Positions 43,352-57,622 of a DNA stretch of 64,000 bases are shown here, one piece after another (positions within the stretch are counted from its first letter, which is position 1; each line of letters opens with the position of its first letter). A program made the position numbers and the translations under genes. This stretch comes from Streptomyces nymphaeiformis (GTDB lineage Bacteria; Actinomycetota; Actinomycetes; Streptomycetales; Streptomycetaceae), in the NCBI RefSeq assembly GCF_014203895.1, contig NZ_JACHJY010000001.1, positions 806,001 through 870,000 on the forward strand, given 5' to 3'. The notes beneath the pieces are model-generated. The model searched no databases. It saw nothing but the letters and a program-made list of their open reading frames with translations, and was not told the DNA's origin.

Positions 43352-44629
43352 ATGCGGCGTGGCATAGCGGCCACCACGCTGGTCGCGGCCCTGGGCGTGA
43401 CCCTGGCGGCGTGCGGCGGAAGCGACAGCGGTTCCAACGGCGGCTCGAAGGGCTCGGGCGAGCTCTCCGGCACCGTGACCTGGTGGGACACCTCCACGGT
43501 CGGCTCCGAGGACAAGGTCTTCAAGCAGGTCGCCGAGGACTTCACCAAGAAGCACCCCAAGGTCACCGTCAAGTACGTGAACGTGCCGTTCGGCGAGGCG
43601 CAGAACAAGTTCAAGAACGCCGCGCAGTCCGGCTCCGGCGCGCCCGACGTCATCCGCTCCGAGGTCGCCTGGACCCCCGACTTCGCCAGCCTCGGCTACC
43701 TCGCCCCGCTGGACGGCACCTCCGCGCTCAAGGACTCCGACGACTTCCTGAAGCAGGCCACCGCCTCGACGAAGTTCAACGGCAAGACCTACGCGGTCCC
43801 GCAGGTCATCGACTCCATGGGCATCTTCTACAACAAGAAGATCTTCAAGGACGCCGGCGTCCAGGTCCCCAAGACCATCGACGAGCTCAAGTCCGTCTCC
43901 GCCAAGATCAAGCAGAAGACCGGCAAGACCGGCCTGTACCTGCGCGGCGACGACCCGTACTGGTTCCTCTCCTTCCTGTACGGCGAGGGCGGCGACATGG
44001 TCGACGCCGAGAACAAGACCGTCACGATCGACGACGCCAAGGGCGTCAAGGCGCTCGCGACCGTGAAGGACCTGGTCGACTCGAAGGCGGCGATCACCGA
44101 CGCCACCAACGGCTGGGACAACATGCAGGCGGCCTTCAAGGACGGCAAGGTCGCCATGATGATCAACGGCCCGTGGGCCGTCACCGACACCTACGCGGGC
44201 AAGGAGTTCGCCGACAAGGCGAACCTGGGCATCGCCCCGGTCCCGGCCGGCTCGGGCGGCCAGGGCGCCCCGCAGGGCGGCCACAACCTCGCGGTCTACG
44301 CGGGCTCCAAGAACCTGGAGGCCTCGTACGCCTTCACCGAGTACATGACCTCGGTCGAGACCCAGACGCGGATCTCCAAGGAGCTCAGCCTGCTCCCGAC
44401 CCGTCAGTCCGTCTACATCAAGCCGGACGTCGCGACCAACGAGATGATCAGCTTCTTCAAGCCGGTCGTCGACAAGGCCGTCGAGCGCCCCTGGATCCCG
44501 GAGGGCGGCAGCCTCTTCGAGCCGATCAAGGTCGAGTACACCAAGGTCCTCACCGGCCAGACGACCCCGGAGGCCGGCGCCAAGGCGATCGGTGACTCGT
44601 ACCGCAAGCTCCTGAAGGACTGGAAGTAA
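43352..44629 (+). CDS. malE: Maltose/maltodextrin-binding lipoprotein MalE
   Basis: 425 residues. Signal sequence with lipobox LAAC (Cys21), a Ser/Gly-rich linker and a periplasmic-binding-fold body: GTVTWWDTSTVGSEDKVF, PDVIRSEVAWTPDF, GIFYNKKIFKDAGV, AFKDGKVAMMINGPWAV, RPWIPEGGSLFEP. It is of the actinobacterial MalE type. A ribosome-binding site (GAAGGAG) lies 7-13 bases upstream of the ATG. First gene of malE-malF-malG. It delivers maltodextrins to the permease. Confidence 0.95.
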   Translation: MRRGIAATTLVAALGVTLAACGGSDSGSNGGSKGSGELSGTVTWWDTSTVGSEDKVFKQVAEDFTKKHPKVTVKYVNVPFGEAQNKFKNAAQSGSGAPDVIRSEVAWTPDFASLGYLAPLDGTSALKDSDDFLKQATASTKFNGKTYAVPQVIDSMGIFYNKKIFKDAGVQVPKTIDELKSVSAKIKQKTGKTGLYLRGDDPYWFLSFLYGEGGDMVDAENKTVTIDDAKGVKALATVKDLVDSKAAITDATNGWDNMQAAFKDGKVAMMINGPWAVTDTYAGKEFADKANLGIAPVPAGSGGQGAPQGGHNLAVYAGSKNLEASYAFTEYMTSVETQTRISKELSLLPTRQSVYIKPDVATNEMISFFKPVVDKAVERPWIPEGGSLFEPIKVEYTKVLTGQTTPEAGAKAIGDSYRKLLKDWK

Positions 44630-44649
44630 GAAAGAAGGCAGGCCGGCTC

Positions 44650-45663
44650 ATGGCTGTGGACAGTCCCAGCCAGTCGGTGGCGAAGGCCGCGGGCGACAGT
44701 GTCGCCCGCGGCCGGAGCCGCGGAACTGGTACACCGCGCCGCGCGGCGAAGCGCTCCCTCTCCACCCACTGGTACGCCTGGGCCATGGTCGCCCCCGTGG
44801 TGATCGTGATCGGCGTGATCATCGGCTATCCGCTGGTCCGCGGCATCTACCTGTCGTTCACCGACGCGAACGAGAGGAACGTCGCGCGGTCGATCGGCGT
44901 CAACGAGATCCCGGCCAGCTACGAGTTCATCGGCCTGGACAACTACAAGGACGCGATCACCGGGAGCCAGTTCCTCGGAACCCTCGGCTGGACGATCGTC
45001 TGGACCGTGTCCTGCGTGGCCCTGACCTTCGTCCTCGGCCTCGGCCTCGCCAACATCCTGAACCGGAAGATCGCCGGCCGCTCCGTCTACCGGATGCTGC
45101 TGGTCCTGCCCTGGGCCGTCCCCGGCTTCGTCTCCGTCTTCGCCTGGCGCTTCCTGTACGACGAGCGCCGCGGCATCCTCAACCAGGTCCTCGCGGGCGG
45201 CGGCATCGACGCCGTCCCGTGGCTCAACGACCCGACCTGGGCCAAGTTCTCGGTCATCGCGGTCAACGTCTGGCTCGGCGTCCCGTTCATGATGGTCGCC
45301 CTCCTCGGCGGACTCCAGTCCATACCCGGCGAGCTGTACGAGGCCGCCGAGATGGACGGCGCGAGCGCCTGGCAGCGCTTCCGGCACATCACCCTGCCGG
45401 GGCTGCGGTCCGTCAGCACCACCGTGATCCTGCTGAGCACCATCTGGACCTTCAACATGTTCCCGGTGATCTTCCTGCTCACCCGGGGCGGTCCCGGCGA
45501 GGCCACCCAGATCCTCGTCACCCAGGCCTACAAGTTCTCCTTCGAGGTCAGCCCGCGCGACTTCGCCCAGTCGTCCACGTGGGGCGTGCTCATCCTGGTC
45601 CTCCTGATGGTCTTCGCCGCGTTCTACCAGCGCGTCCTCCGCAAGCAGGGAGAAGTCTGGTGA
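44650..45663 (+). CDS. malF: Maltodextrin ABC permease MalF
   Basis: 337 residues with about six membrane helices; long basic N-terminal lead. The inner-membrane EAA loop is EAAEMDGASAWQRFRHITLP (from about residue 231, Gly237), which couples to the ATPase. No ATPase gene is present in the cluster; streptomycetes use the shared MsiK ATPase encoded elsewhere, so this absence is expected. It is 20 bases after malE and overlaps malG (GTGA). Confidence 0.95.
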   Translation: MAVDSPSQSVAKAAGDSVARGRSRGTGTPRRAAKRSLSTHWYAWAMVAPVVIVIGVIIGYPLVRGIYLSFTDANERNVARSIGVNEIPASYEFIGLDNYKDAITGSQFLGTLGWTIVWTVSCVALTFVLGLGLANILNRKIAGRSVYRMLLVLPWAVPGFVSVFAWRFLYDERRGILNQVLAGGGIDAVPWLNDPTWAKFSVIAVNVWLGVPFMMVALLGGLQSIPGELYEAAEMDGASAWQRFRHITLPGLRSVSTTVILLSTIWTFNMFPVIFLLTRGGPGEATQILVTQAYKFSFEVSPRDFAQSSTWGVLILVLLMVFAAFYQRVLRKQGEVW

Positions 45664-46544
45664 CCACCACGACCCCCACCCCCCAGACCGTGAACATCCA
45701 GACCGTGAACACCCCGGTCCGCGGCCGCCGTTCGCCGCTCGCCTCGGTCGGCCTGCACGTCACGCTGATCGTGGCGTCCGTGATCGCCGTCTTCCCGGTC
45801 CTCTGGGTGCTGCTGACCTCGCTGAAGCCGGCGAAGTACGCGACCACCACGGACTTCTTCAAGGAGACGACGCTCGAGAACTACACGAACCTGGTGAACG
45901 ACACCCCGTTCCTCACCTGGTTCGGCAACTCGCTGCTCGTCGCCGGCCTCACCACCGTCGTCGGCGTGTTCATCTCCGCCACCACGGGCTACGCCGTCAG
46001 CCGCTTCCGGTTCCCCGGCAAGCGCGGCCTGATGTGGACGCTGCTCGTCACCCAGATGTTCCCGGTCGCCGTCCTGATCGTGCCGATCTACAACATCATG
46101 GCGTCGATGGGCCTGCTCAACCAGCCGGCCGGACTGGTCATCACGTACCTGACCATCGCCGTCCCGTTCTGCGCGTGGATGATGAAGGGCTTCTTCGACA
46201 CCATCCCGCGCGAGATCGACGAGTCCGGCTACGTCGACGGCCTCACCCCGTTCGGCACGTTCTGGCGGCTCATCCTGCCGCTCGCCAAGCCGGGCATCGC
46301 CGTCACCGCCTTCTACTCCTTCATCACCGCCTGGGGCGAGGTCGCCTACGCCTCCGCCTTCATGGTCGGCGACGAGAACCTCACGCTCGCCGGCGGACTG
46401 CAGAAGTTCGTCAACCAGTACGGCGCCCAGTGGGGCCCGATGGCCGCGGCCTCCGTGCTCATCGCGATCCCCGCCGCCCTCGTGTTCCTGTTCGCCCAGC
46501 GCCACCTCGTCACCGGCATGTCCGCCGGCGCCGTCAAGGGCTGA
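45660..46544 (+). CDS. malG: Maltodextrin ABC permease MalG
   Basis: 294 residues from a GTG overlapping the malF stop. Six membrane helices; the EAA loop is REIDESGYVDGLTPFGTFWR followed by LILPLAKPG. LWVLLTSLKPAKYATT near the start of the periplasmic loop and WGEVAYASAFM in the last part are typical of MalG/LacG-type permeases. It pairs with MalF and the shared ATPase to import maltodextrins. A 47-base gap separates it from the alpha-glucosidase gene. Confidence 0.95.
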   Translation: MTTTTPTPQTVNIQTVNTPVRGRRSPLASVGLHVTLIVASVIAVFPVLWVLLTSLKPAKYATTTDFFKETTLENYTNLVNDTPFLTWFGNSLLVAGLTTVVGVFISATTGYAVSRFRFPGKRGLMWTLLVTQMFPVAVLIVPIYNIMASMGLLNQPAGLVITYLTIAVPFCAWMMKGFFDTIPREIDESGYVDGLTPFGTFWRLILPLAKPGIAVTAFYSFITAWGEVAYASAFMVGDENLTLAGGLQKFVNQYGAQWGPMAAASVLIAIPAALVFLFAQRHLVTGMSAGAVKG

Positions 46545-46591
46545 GCCCCTCTCCATGTCCTGACGACATGTCCTTACGACCCAAGGAAGAC

Positions 46592-48265
46592 ATGACCCAG
46601 CACCTCGCCACCCCCGCCGCCGCCCCGACCACCGGCACGCACACGGGCTGGTGGAGAGACGCGGTGATCTACCAGGTCTACCCGCGCTCCTTCGCCGACG
46701 GCAACGGTGACGGCATGGGGGACCTGGAGGGCGTCCGCAGCCGGCTGCCGTACCTCAAGGAGCTCGGCGTCGACGCCGTCTGGCTCTCCCCGTTCTACGC
46801 CTCGCCGCAGGCCGACGCCGGCTACGACGTCGCCGACTACCGGGCCATCGACCCGATGTTCGGCACGCTCCTCGACGCCGACGCCCTGATCCGCGAGGCC
46901 CACGAACTGAGCCTGCGCATCATCGTCGACCTCGTCCCCAACCACTCCTCCGACCAGCACGAGTGGTTCCAGCGCGCCCTGCGCGAGGGCCCCGGCTCGG
47001 TGCTCCGCGAGCGCTACCACTTCCGCCCCGGCCAGGGCGAGAACGGCGAACTCCCGCCCAACGACTGGGAGTCCATCTTCGGCGGCCCCGCCTGGACCCG
47101 TACGGAGAACCCGGACGGCACCCCCGGCGAGTGGTACCTCCACCTCTTCGCCCCCGAGCAGCCCGACTTCAACTGGGAACACCCCGCCGTCCGCGACGAG
47201 TTCCGCTCCATCCTGCGCTTCTGGCTCGACATGGGCGTCGACGGCTTCCGCGTCGACGTCGCCCACGGCCTCGTCAAGGCCGCAGGCCTGCCCGACATCG
47301 GCTCGCACGACCAGCTGAAGCTGCTCGGCAACGACGTCATGCCCTTCTTCGACCAGGACGGCGTCCACGAGATCTACCGCTCCTGGCGGCAGATCCTCGC
47401 CGAGTACGACGGCGAGCGCATCCTCGTCGCCGAGGCCTGGACCCCCACCGTCGACCGCACCGCGAACTACGTGCGCCCCGACGAGATGCACCAGGCCTTC
47501 AACTTCCAGTACCTCGGCACCCACTGGGACGCCGCCGAGCTCCGTGACGTCATCGACGCCTCGCTCGACGCGATGCGCCCGGTCGGCGCCCCCACCACCT
47601 GGGTCCTCTCCAACCACGACGTCACCCGGCACGCCACCCGCTTCGCCAACCCGGCGGGCCTCGGCACCCAGCTCCGCGAGGCCGGCGACCGCGAGCTCGG
47701 CCTGCGCCGCGCCCGCGCCGCGACCCTCCTCATGCTGGCCCTGCCCGGCTCCGCGTACGTCTACCAGGGCGAGGAGCTCGGCCTGCCCGACGTCACCGAC
47801 CTGCCCGACGAGGTCCGCCAGGACCCGTCCTTCTGGCGGGCCAGCGGCCAGGACGGCTTCCGCGACGGCTGCCGCGTGCCGATCCCGTGGACCGTCGAGG
47901 GCTCCTCGTACGGCTTCGGCGACGGCGGCTCCTGGCTGCCGCAGCCCGCGACCTGGAGCGCCCTGAGCGTCGAGGCGCAGACCGGCGACCCCGGCTCCAC
48001 CCTGGAGCTCTACCGCAGCGCGCTCGCCGTCCGGCGCGAGCGCCCCGAACTCGGTGCGGGCGACGCCGTCGAGTGGCTGGAGGCACCCGAGGGTGTGCTC
48101 TCCTTCCGCCGCGACGGCTTCGTCTGCACCGCCAACACCACCGGCCGGGCCATCACCGTCCCGCTGCCCGGCCGGTATCTCCTTGCCAGCGAGGAGGTGG
48201 ACGGCTCCGCCGTGGAGGGGACGGTGGAGCTGCCCGCCGACACCACCGTCTGGTGGGCGGTGTGA
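46592..48265 (+). CDS. Cytoplasmic alpha-glucosidase (GH13)
   Basis: 557 residues from the ATG at 46592, with AAGGAAG just upstream; an ATG 24 bases before (46568) lacks a site. No signal peptide. GH13 catalytic residues: Asp222 in GVDGFRVDVAHG, Glu281 in LVAEAWT and Asp343 in SNHD. The segment YPRSFADGNGDGMGDL near residue 30 is the oligo-1,6/alpha-glucosidase signature. It cleaves imported maltodextrins to glucose. It lies directly after malG and overlaps the following repressor (GTGA), so it belongs to the mal transcript. Confidence 0.93.
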   Translation: MTQHLATPAAAPTTGTHTGWWRDAVIYQVYPRSFADGNGDGMGDLEGVRSRLPYLKELGVDAVWLSPFYASPQADAGYDVADYRAIDPMFGTLLDADALIREAHELSLRIIVDLVPNHSSDQHEWFQRALREGPGSVLRERYHFRPGQGENGELPPNDWESIFGGPAWTRTENPDGTPGEWYLHLFAPEQPDFNWEHPAVRDEFRSILRFWLDMGVDGFRVDVAHGLVKAAGLPDIGSHDQLKLLGNDVMPFFDQDGVHEIYRSWRQILAEYDGERILVAEAWTPTVDRTANYVRPDEMHQAFNFQYLGTHWDAAELRDVIDASLDAMRPVGAPTTWVLSNHDVTRHATRFANPAGLGTQLREAGDRELGLRRARAATLLMLALPGSAYVYQGEELGLPDVTDLPDEVRQDPSFWRASGQDGFRDGCRVPIPWTVEGSSYGFGDGGSWLPQPATWSALSVEAQTGDPGSTLELYRSALAVRRERPELGAGDAVEWLEAPEGVLSFRRDGFVCTANTTGRAITVPLPGRYLLASEEVDGSAVEGTVELPADTTVWWAV

Positions 48266-49332
48266 CGATCCCCCTGCCGCGGGGCGCCGGGAACGGCGCC
48301 CCGCGGCTCGCGGACATCGCGGCCCAGTCCGGGGTCAGCGAGGCCACCGTCAGCCGTGTCCTCAACGGCAAGGCGGGGGTGGCCGGCGCGACCCGGCACA
48401 AGGTGCTCGCGGCGCTCGACGTCCTCGGCTACGAGCGTCCCGTACGGCTCAAACGCCGCAGCGCGGGCCTCGTCGGGCTGGTCGTGCCCGAGCTGACCAA
48501 CCCGATCTTCCCGGCCTTCGCGCAGGTCGTCGAACAGGTCCTCGCCGGGCACGGCTACACCCCGGTCCTGTGCACCCAGATGCCCGGCGGCGCCACCGAG
48601 GACGAGCTCGTCGAACAACTCGTGGAGCGCGGGGTGGCCGGCATCGTCTTCCTCTCCGGGCTGCACGCGGACGCCACCGCCGACCCCGCGCGCTACGCCC
48701 GGCTGACCGAGCGCGGCGTCCCGTACGTCCTCATCAACGGCTACAACGAGCACATCGACGCCAACTTCGTCTCCCCGGACGACCGGGCCGCGGCCCGGAT
48801 GGCCGTCCGGCACCTGGTCGAGCTCGGCCACGAGCGGATCGGCCTCGCCATCGGCCCCACCCGCTACGTCCCCTCGCGCCGCAAGGCCGAGGGCTTCACC
48901 GCCGAGCTGTACGAACTCCTCGGCATCGAGCGCGCCGAGGCCGAACGGTTCATCAGGCCCACCCTGTTCGGCGTCGAGGGCGGTCACGCGGCCGCCGACA
49001 TCCTGCTCCGCGAGGGCTGCACGGGCATCGTCTGCGGCTCCGACCTGATGGCGCTCGGCGTCATCCGCGCGGTGCGCGCCCGCGGCCTCGACGTGCCCGG
49101 CGACGTCTCCGTCGTCGGCTTCGACGACTCGCCGCTGATCGCCTTCACCAGCCCGCCGCTGTCCACCGTGCGCCAGCCCGTGCAGGCCATGGCGACGGCG
49201 GCCGTCGGCGCGCTCCTGGAGGAGATCGAGGGGAACCCGGTGCAGCGCACGGAGTTCGTCTTCCAGCCGGAACTCGTCGTGCGCGGTTCCACGGCGCAGC
49301 CGCCCGGCCGGCTTCCGCAAGTCCTTCCGTAA
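48262..49332 (+). CDS. Second MalR-like LacI-family repressor
   Basis: 356 residues from a GTG overlapping the alpha-glucosidase stop (GTGA). The helix-turn-helix (LADIAAQSGVSEATVSRVLN) is nearly identical to that of malR, including the recognition helix, and the body follows the same order (QMPGGATEDELVEQL, SGLHADA, RYVPSRRKAEGF, VVGFDDSPLIAF). It has about a 15-residue N-terminal extension. It probably binds similar operators and may control the amylase genes that follow or the mal operon. A paralogue in the same regulon is likely to respond to a related sugar. Confidence 0.9.
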   Translation: MTIPLPRGAGNGAPRLADIAAQSGVSEATVSRVLNGKAGVAGATRHKVLAALDVLGYERPVRLKRRSAGLVGLVVPELTNPIFPAFAQVVEQVLAGHGYTPVLCTQMPGGATEDELVEQLVERGVAGIVFLSGLHADATADPARYARLTERGVPYVLINGYNEHIDANFVSPDDRAAARMAVRHLVELGHERIGLAIGPTRYVPSRRKAEGFTAELYELLGIERAEAERFIRPTLFGVEGGHAAADILLREGCTGIVCGSDLMALGVIRAVRARGLDVPGDVSVVGFDDSPLIAFTSPPLSTVRQPVQAMATAAVGALLEEIEGNPVQRTEFVFQPELVVRGSTAQPPGRLPQVLP

Positions 49333-49401
49333 CAAGTTGCGTTCGGGCGCCCGGAGGGTTGACCGGGCGCCGGGGCACTCGTACGGTCACGGCTGAAAAC
49401 A

Positions 49402-49432
49402 GTTGCTGAAGTTTTCGGCAACTTCTTGCGAC
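49402..49432. promoter_or_regulatory. Operator-like repeats upstream of the alpha-amylase gene
   Basis: GTTGC at 49402-49406 and GCAAC at 49418-49422 are inverse complements, followed by CTTGCGACAG from 49426. These resemble the CTTGC/GCAAG motifs of the malR-malE gap and lie 23-53 bases before the amylase start. Likely the site of one of the two LacI-type repressors encoded here. Confidence 0.6.
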
Positions 49433-49454
49433 AGTGAAGTCAGCAGGAGGAGAC

Positions 49455-51140
49455 ATGGCGAGAAAGACCGTGGCCGCTGCACTCGCCCTCGTGGCGGGAG
49501 CCGCTGTGGCCGTCACGGGCAACGCCCCGGCGCAGGCCGCCCCGCCCGGCACCAAGGACGTCACCGCGGTGCTGTTCGAGTGGAACTTCGCCTCGGTCGC
49601 CCGGGAGTGCACCGAGCGACTGGGCCCCGCCGGATACGGATACGTCCAGGTGTCCCCGCCCCAGGAGCACCTCCAGGGCAGCCAGTGGTGGACCTCGTAC
49701 CAGCCGGTCAGCTACAAGATCGCCGGACGTCTCGGCGACCGCACCGCCTTCAAGAACATGATCGACACCTGTCACGCGGCCGGCGTGAAGGTCGTCGCCG
49801 ACTCCGTCGTCAACCACATGGCGAACGGGTCGGGCACGGGAACGGGCGGGACCCCGTTCTCCAAGTACGACTACCCCGGCCTCTACTCGGGCGCGGACAT
49901 GGACGACTGCCGCGCCGCGATCTCCAACTACCAGGACCGCGCGAACGTCCAGAACTGCGAGCTGGTCCAGCTCCCCGACCTCGACACGGGCGAGGACTAC
50001 GTCCGCGGGAAGATAGCCGGCTACCTCAACGACCTGCTCTCCCTCGGCGTCGACGGCTTCCGCATCGACGCCGCCAAGCACATGCCGGCCGCCGACCTCG
50101 CCAACATCAAGTCGCGCCTGACGAATCCTTCCGTCTACTGGAAGCAGGAGGCGATCTACGGCGCGGGCGAGGCCGTCCAGCCGAGCGAGTACCTCGGCAA
50201 CGGCGACGTCCAGGAGTTCCGCTACGCCCGCGACCTCAAGCGGGTCCTGCAGAACGAGAAGCTCGCCTACCTCAAGAACTTCGGCGAGGCCTGGGGCTAC
50301 ATGCCGTCCGGCCAGTCCGGCGTCTTCGTCGACAACCACGACACCGAGCGCGGCGGCGACACCCTCAACTACAAAGACGGCGCGAACTACACCCTCGCCT
50401 CCGTCTTCATGCTCGCCTGGCCGTACGGCTCCCCGGACGTCCACTCCGGCTACGAGTGGACCGACAAGGACGCGGGCCCGCCCAACGGCGGTGCCGTGAA
50501 CGCCTGTTACGCCGACGGCTGGAAGTGCCAGCACGCCTGGCGCGAGATCTCCTCCATGGTGGCCTTCCGCAACACCGCCCGCGGGCAGGCCGTCACCGAC
50601 TGGTGGGACAACGGCGGCAACGCGATCGCGTTCGGCCGCGGCTCCAAGGCGTACGTGGCGATCAACCACGAGGCCTCGGCCCTGACCCGCACCTTCCAGA
50701 CGTCCCTCGCCGCCGGCACCTACTGCGACGTGCAGTCGAACACCGCCGTGACGGTGAACTCCTCGGGCCAGTTCACGGCCACCCTCGCCGCGAACACCGC
50801 CCTCGCCCTGCACACCGGGGCGATGACCTGCGGGACCCAGCCGGCCACCTCCGGCGCCTCGTTCAACGTCAACGCCACGACCGTGGTGGGCCAGAACGTC
50901 TACGTCACCGGCAACCGCGCCGAACTCGGCAACTGGGCCCCCGCCGCCGCGCTCAAGCTCGACCCGGCCGCGTACCCCGTCTGGAAGCTGACGGTGTCCC
51001 TGCCCGCCGGAACGGCCTTCGAGTACAAGTACATCCGCAAGGACGCGGCCGGCAACGTGACCTGGGAGTCGGGCGCCAACCGCACGGCGACGGTCCCCGC
51101 CTCGGGCCAGCTCGTCCTGAACGACACCTTCCGCAACTAG
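49455..51140 (+). CDS. Secreted alpha-amylase (GH13) with C-terminal CBM20
   Basis: 561 residues from the ATG at 49455 with GGAGGAGAC upstream; the frame opens further up but lacks such a site. Signal peptide ends near AQA/AP (residue 28-29). GH13_32-type catalytic residues: Asp205 (GFRIDAAKH), Glu232 ([14 protein letters not shown]) and Asp296 (DNHDTERGG); Ca-site [11 protein letters not shown] starch-binding CBM20 module covers about residues 465-561. It degrades extracellular starch. Separate gene, with a repeat element and a terminator between it and the pullulanase gene. Confidence 0.95.
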   Translation: MARKTVAAALALVAGAAVAVTGNAPAQAAPPGTKDVTAVLFEWNFASVARECTERLGPAGYGYVQVSPPQEHLQGSQWWTSYQPVSYKIAGRLGDRTAFKNMIDTCHAAGVKVVADSVVNHMANGSGTGTGGTPFSKYDYPGLYSGADMDDCRAAISNYQDRANVQNCELVQLPDLDTGEDYVRGKIAGYLNDLLSLGVDGFRIDAAKHMPAADLANIKSRLTNPSVYWKQEAIYGAGEAVQPSEYLGNGDVQEFRYARDLKRVLQNEKLAYLKNFGEAWGYMPSGQSGVFVDNHDTERGGDTLNYKDGANYTLASVFMLAWPYGSPDVHSGYEWTDKDAGPPNGGAVNACYADGWKCQHAWREISSMVAFRNTARGQAVTDWWDNGGNAIAFGRGSKAYVAINHEASALTRTFQTSLAAGTYCDVQSNTAVTVNSSGQFTATLAANTALALHTGAMTCGTQPATSGASFNVNATTVVGQNVYVTGNRAELGNWAPAAALKLDPAAYPVWKLTVSLPAGTAFEYKYIRKDAAGNVTWESGANRTATVPASGQLVLNDTFRN

Positions 51141-51338
51141 GGCCTGTCCGACCATTCGCGTCGGGGCCGGCCCGCCCGGCACGCACGCTCGCCGCACGGC
51201 CGAAACGCCCAAGTAGCTCCTCCCCCACTCTCGGCTTCGCTCGAGCGGGGGGACCCCCTTCGAGGGCGTCCCGGCCGCACGCCGATCGCACGCACCGAAC
51301 GACCCGGCCTGATCCGACGCGAATGGTCGGACAGGTCC
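51140..51338. repeat. Palindromic repeat element (REP/MITE-like) between amylase and pullulanase genes
   Basis: A 199-bp block framed by 25-bp inverted termini with one mismatch (51140-51164 and 51314-51338; the inner 22 bases match perfectly). The interior is partly self-complementary and carries a core, 51219-51258, with a CCCCC-A-CTCTCGG...CGAGCGGGGGG hairpin that I recall as a very common intergenic sequence in Streptomyces genomes. No transposase gene. The left terminus touches the amylase TAG stop (its last base, 51140). No target duplication is obvious. Confidence 0.8.
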
Positions 51339-51353
51339 TCCTCCCCCCACGCA

Positions 51354-51378
51354 AGGGCCGCCCCGCCGGGGCGGCCCT
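51354..51378 (+). terminator. Hairpin terminator/attenuator before the pullulanase gene
   Basis: An 11-bp perfect stem (51354-51364 with 51368-51378) with a GCC loop, followed by a pyrimidine run. It lies 16 bases before the pullulanase ribosome site, so it may end the amylase transcript or act as a leader hairpin if the pullulanase promoter lies upstream. Confidence 0.7.
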
Positions 51379-51407
51379 CTCTTCCCGTACCTCCAGGGAG
51401 CACCCCC

Positions 51408-56699
<5,292 letters not shown>

Positions 56700-56723
56700 C
56701 GGACGGCCCCGGCGCGGCACTCG

Positions 56724-57236
56724 TCACGCCAGGGCCTTCTCCATCAGCCGCACCGCGTACACCCGGCCGTCGGCCCCCACCTTCTCCAGGTGCGGGACGA
56801 CGGCCGTGTACCCGGCGCCCTCGTAGTACGACCCCAGGCGCGGGTTGCGCGCCTCGCAGTCGAGACGCGCCAGCGACCGGCCCGAGGCCGCGATCCGCTC
56901 CTCCGCGTGCGCGAGCACCACCCGCCCCGCACCGGCGGGCGCCGCCTCCCGGTCGGTCATCAGCCGGTGCACGTACCCGGCCACCGGCGGCTGCGGCCCC
57001 CAGACCTCCTCGTCCTCCCACCACAGTTCGTACGCGCCGACCGCCCGGCCCCCGTGGGACGCGATCCAGACCTCGCCCTCCGCGATCCGCGCGCGGAAGT
57101 GCTCGGGGCCCCTGGCCCCCGGTTTCCACTGGTCGATGCCGCTGCGCACCATCCAGTGCGCCACCCCGTCGAACATTCCCGCCAGAAGGTCGAGATCGCG
57201 TTCGTCCGCCTGCCGGAAGGTCACTTGTGTCGTCAT
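56724..57236 (-). CDS. GNAT-family N-acetyltransferase
   Basis: 170 residues from the ATG at 57236. FRQADERDLDLLAG at the N-terminus, ELWWEDEEVW, YVHRLMTDREAAPAGAGRVVLAHAE (acetyl-CoA loop region; QxxGxG is replaced by AGAGRVV) and CEARNPRLGSYYEGAGY are the family motifs. Substrate unknown. Divergent from the tautomerase-like gene with a 53-bp gap. Confidence 0.87.
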   Translation of the reverse strand: MTTQVTFRQADERDLDLLAGMFDGVAHWMVRSGIDQWKPGARGPEHFRARIAEGEVWIASHGGRAVGAYELWWEDEEVWGPQPPVAGYVHRLMTDREAAPAGAGRVVLAHAEERIAASGRSLARLDCEARNPRLGSYYEGAGYTAVVPHLEKVGADGRVYAVRLMEKALA

Positions 57237-57289
57237 GGCGATCACCGTAAAGCTGTGGCCAGACATTGTTTTCCCCGGGAGTGACCCTC

Positions 57290-57622
57290 ATGCCGCAGAT
57301 CACCGTCGACTACTCCGCGCCCCTCGACCGCCGCGGCTTCGCGCTGGCCCTGCACCCGATCGTCGTGGAGACGGTCGACGCGACGCTCGACGCCTGCAAG
57401 ACCCGGTTCCGGGAGGTCGAGGAGTTCGTCGTCGGCGGCGGGGCGGCCGACGACGAACTCGTGCACGTCGAGATCGCCCTGCTCGCCGGACGGACCGACG
57501 AGGCCAAGGCGCGGCTCGCGGACGCCGTCCTGGAGCTGCTGCCCGCGTACCTCAAGGCCGCCGAGGGAGTCGCGCTCTCCGTCGAGGTCCGCGACCTCGA
57601 CGGGTCCTACCGCAAGCGCTGA
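57290..57622 (+). CDS. CHMI/tautomerase-superfamily-like small protein
   Basis: 110 residues beginning MPQITVDYSA from the ATG at 57290, so after Met removal Pro is the first residue, the catalytic base of tautomerases. The pattern PxITVxYSAxLDRxxFALAL, then CKTRFREVEEFVVGGG and HVEIALLAGR, fits the 5-carboxymethyl-2-hydroxymuconate isomerase branch. No degradation-pathway partner genes are nearby, so the in vivo substrate is unknown. Its end overlaps the convergent TetR gene by 16 bases. Confidence 0.8.
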   Translation: MPQITVDYSAPLDRRGFALALHPIVVETVDATLDACKTRFREVEEFVVGGGAADDELVHVEIALLAGRTDEAKARLADAVLELLPAYLKAAEGVALSVEVRDLDGSYRKR

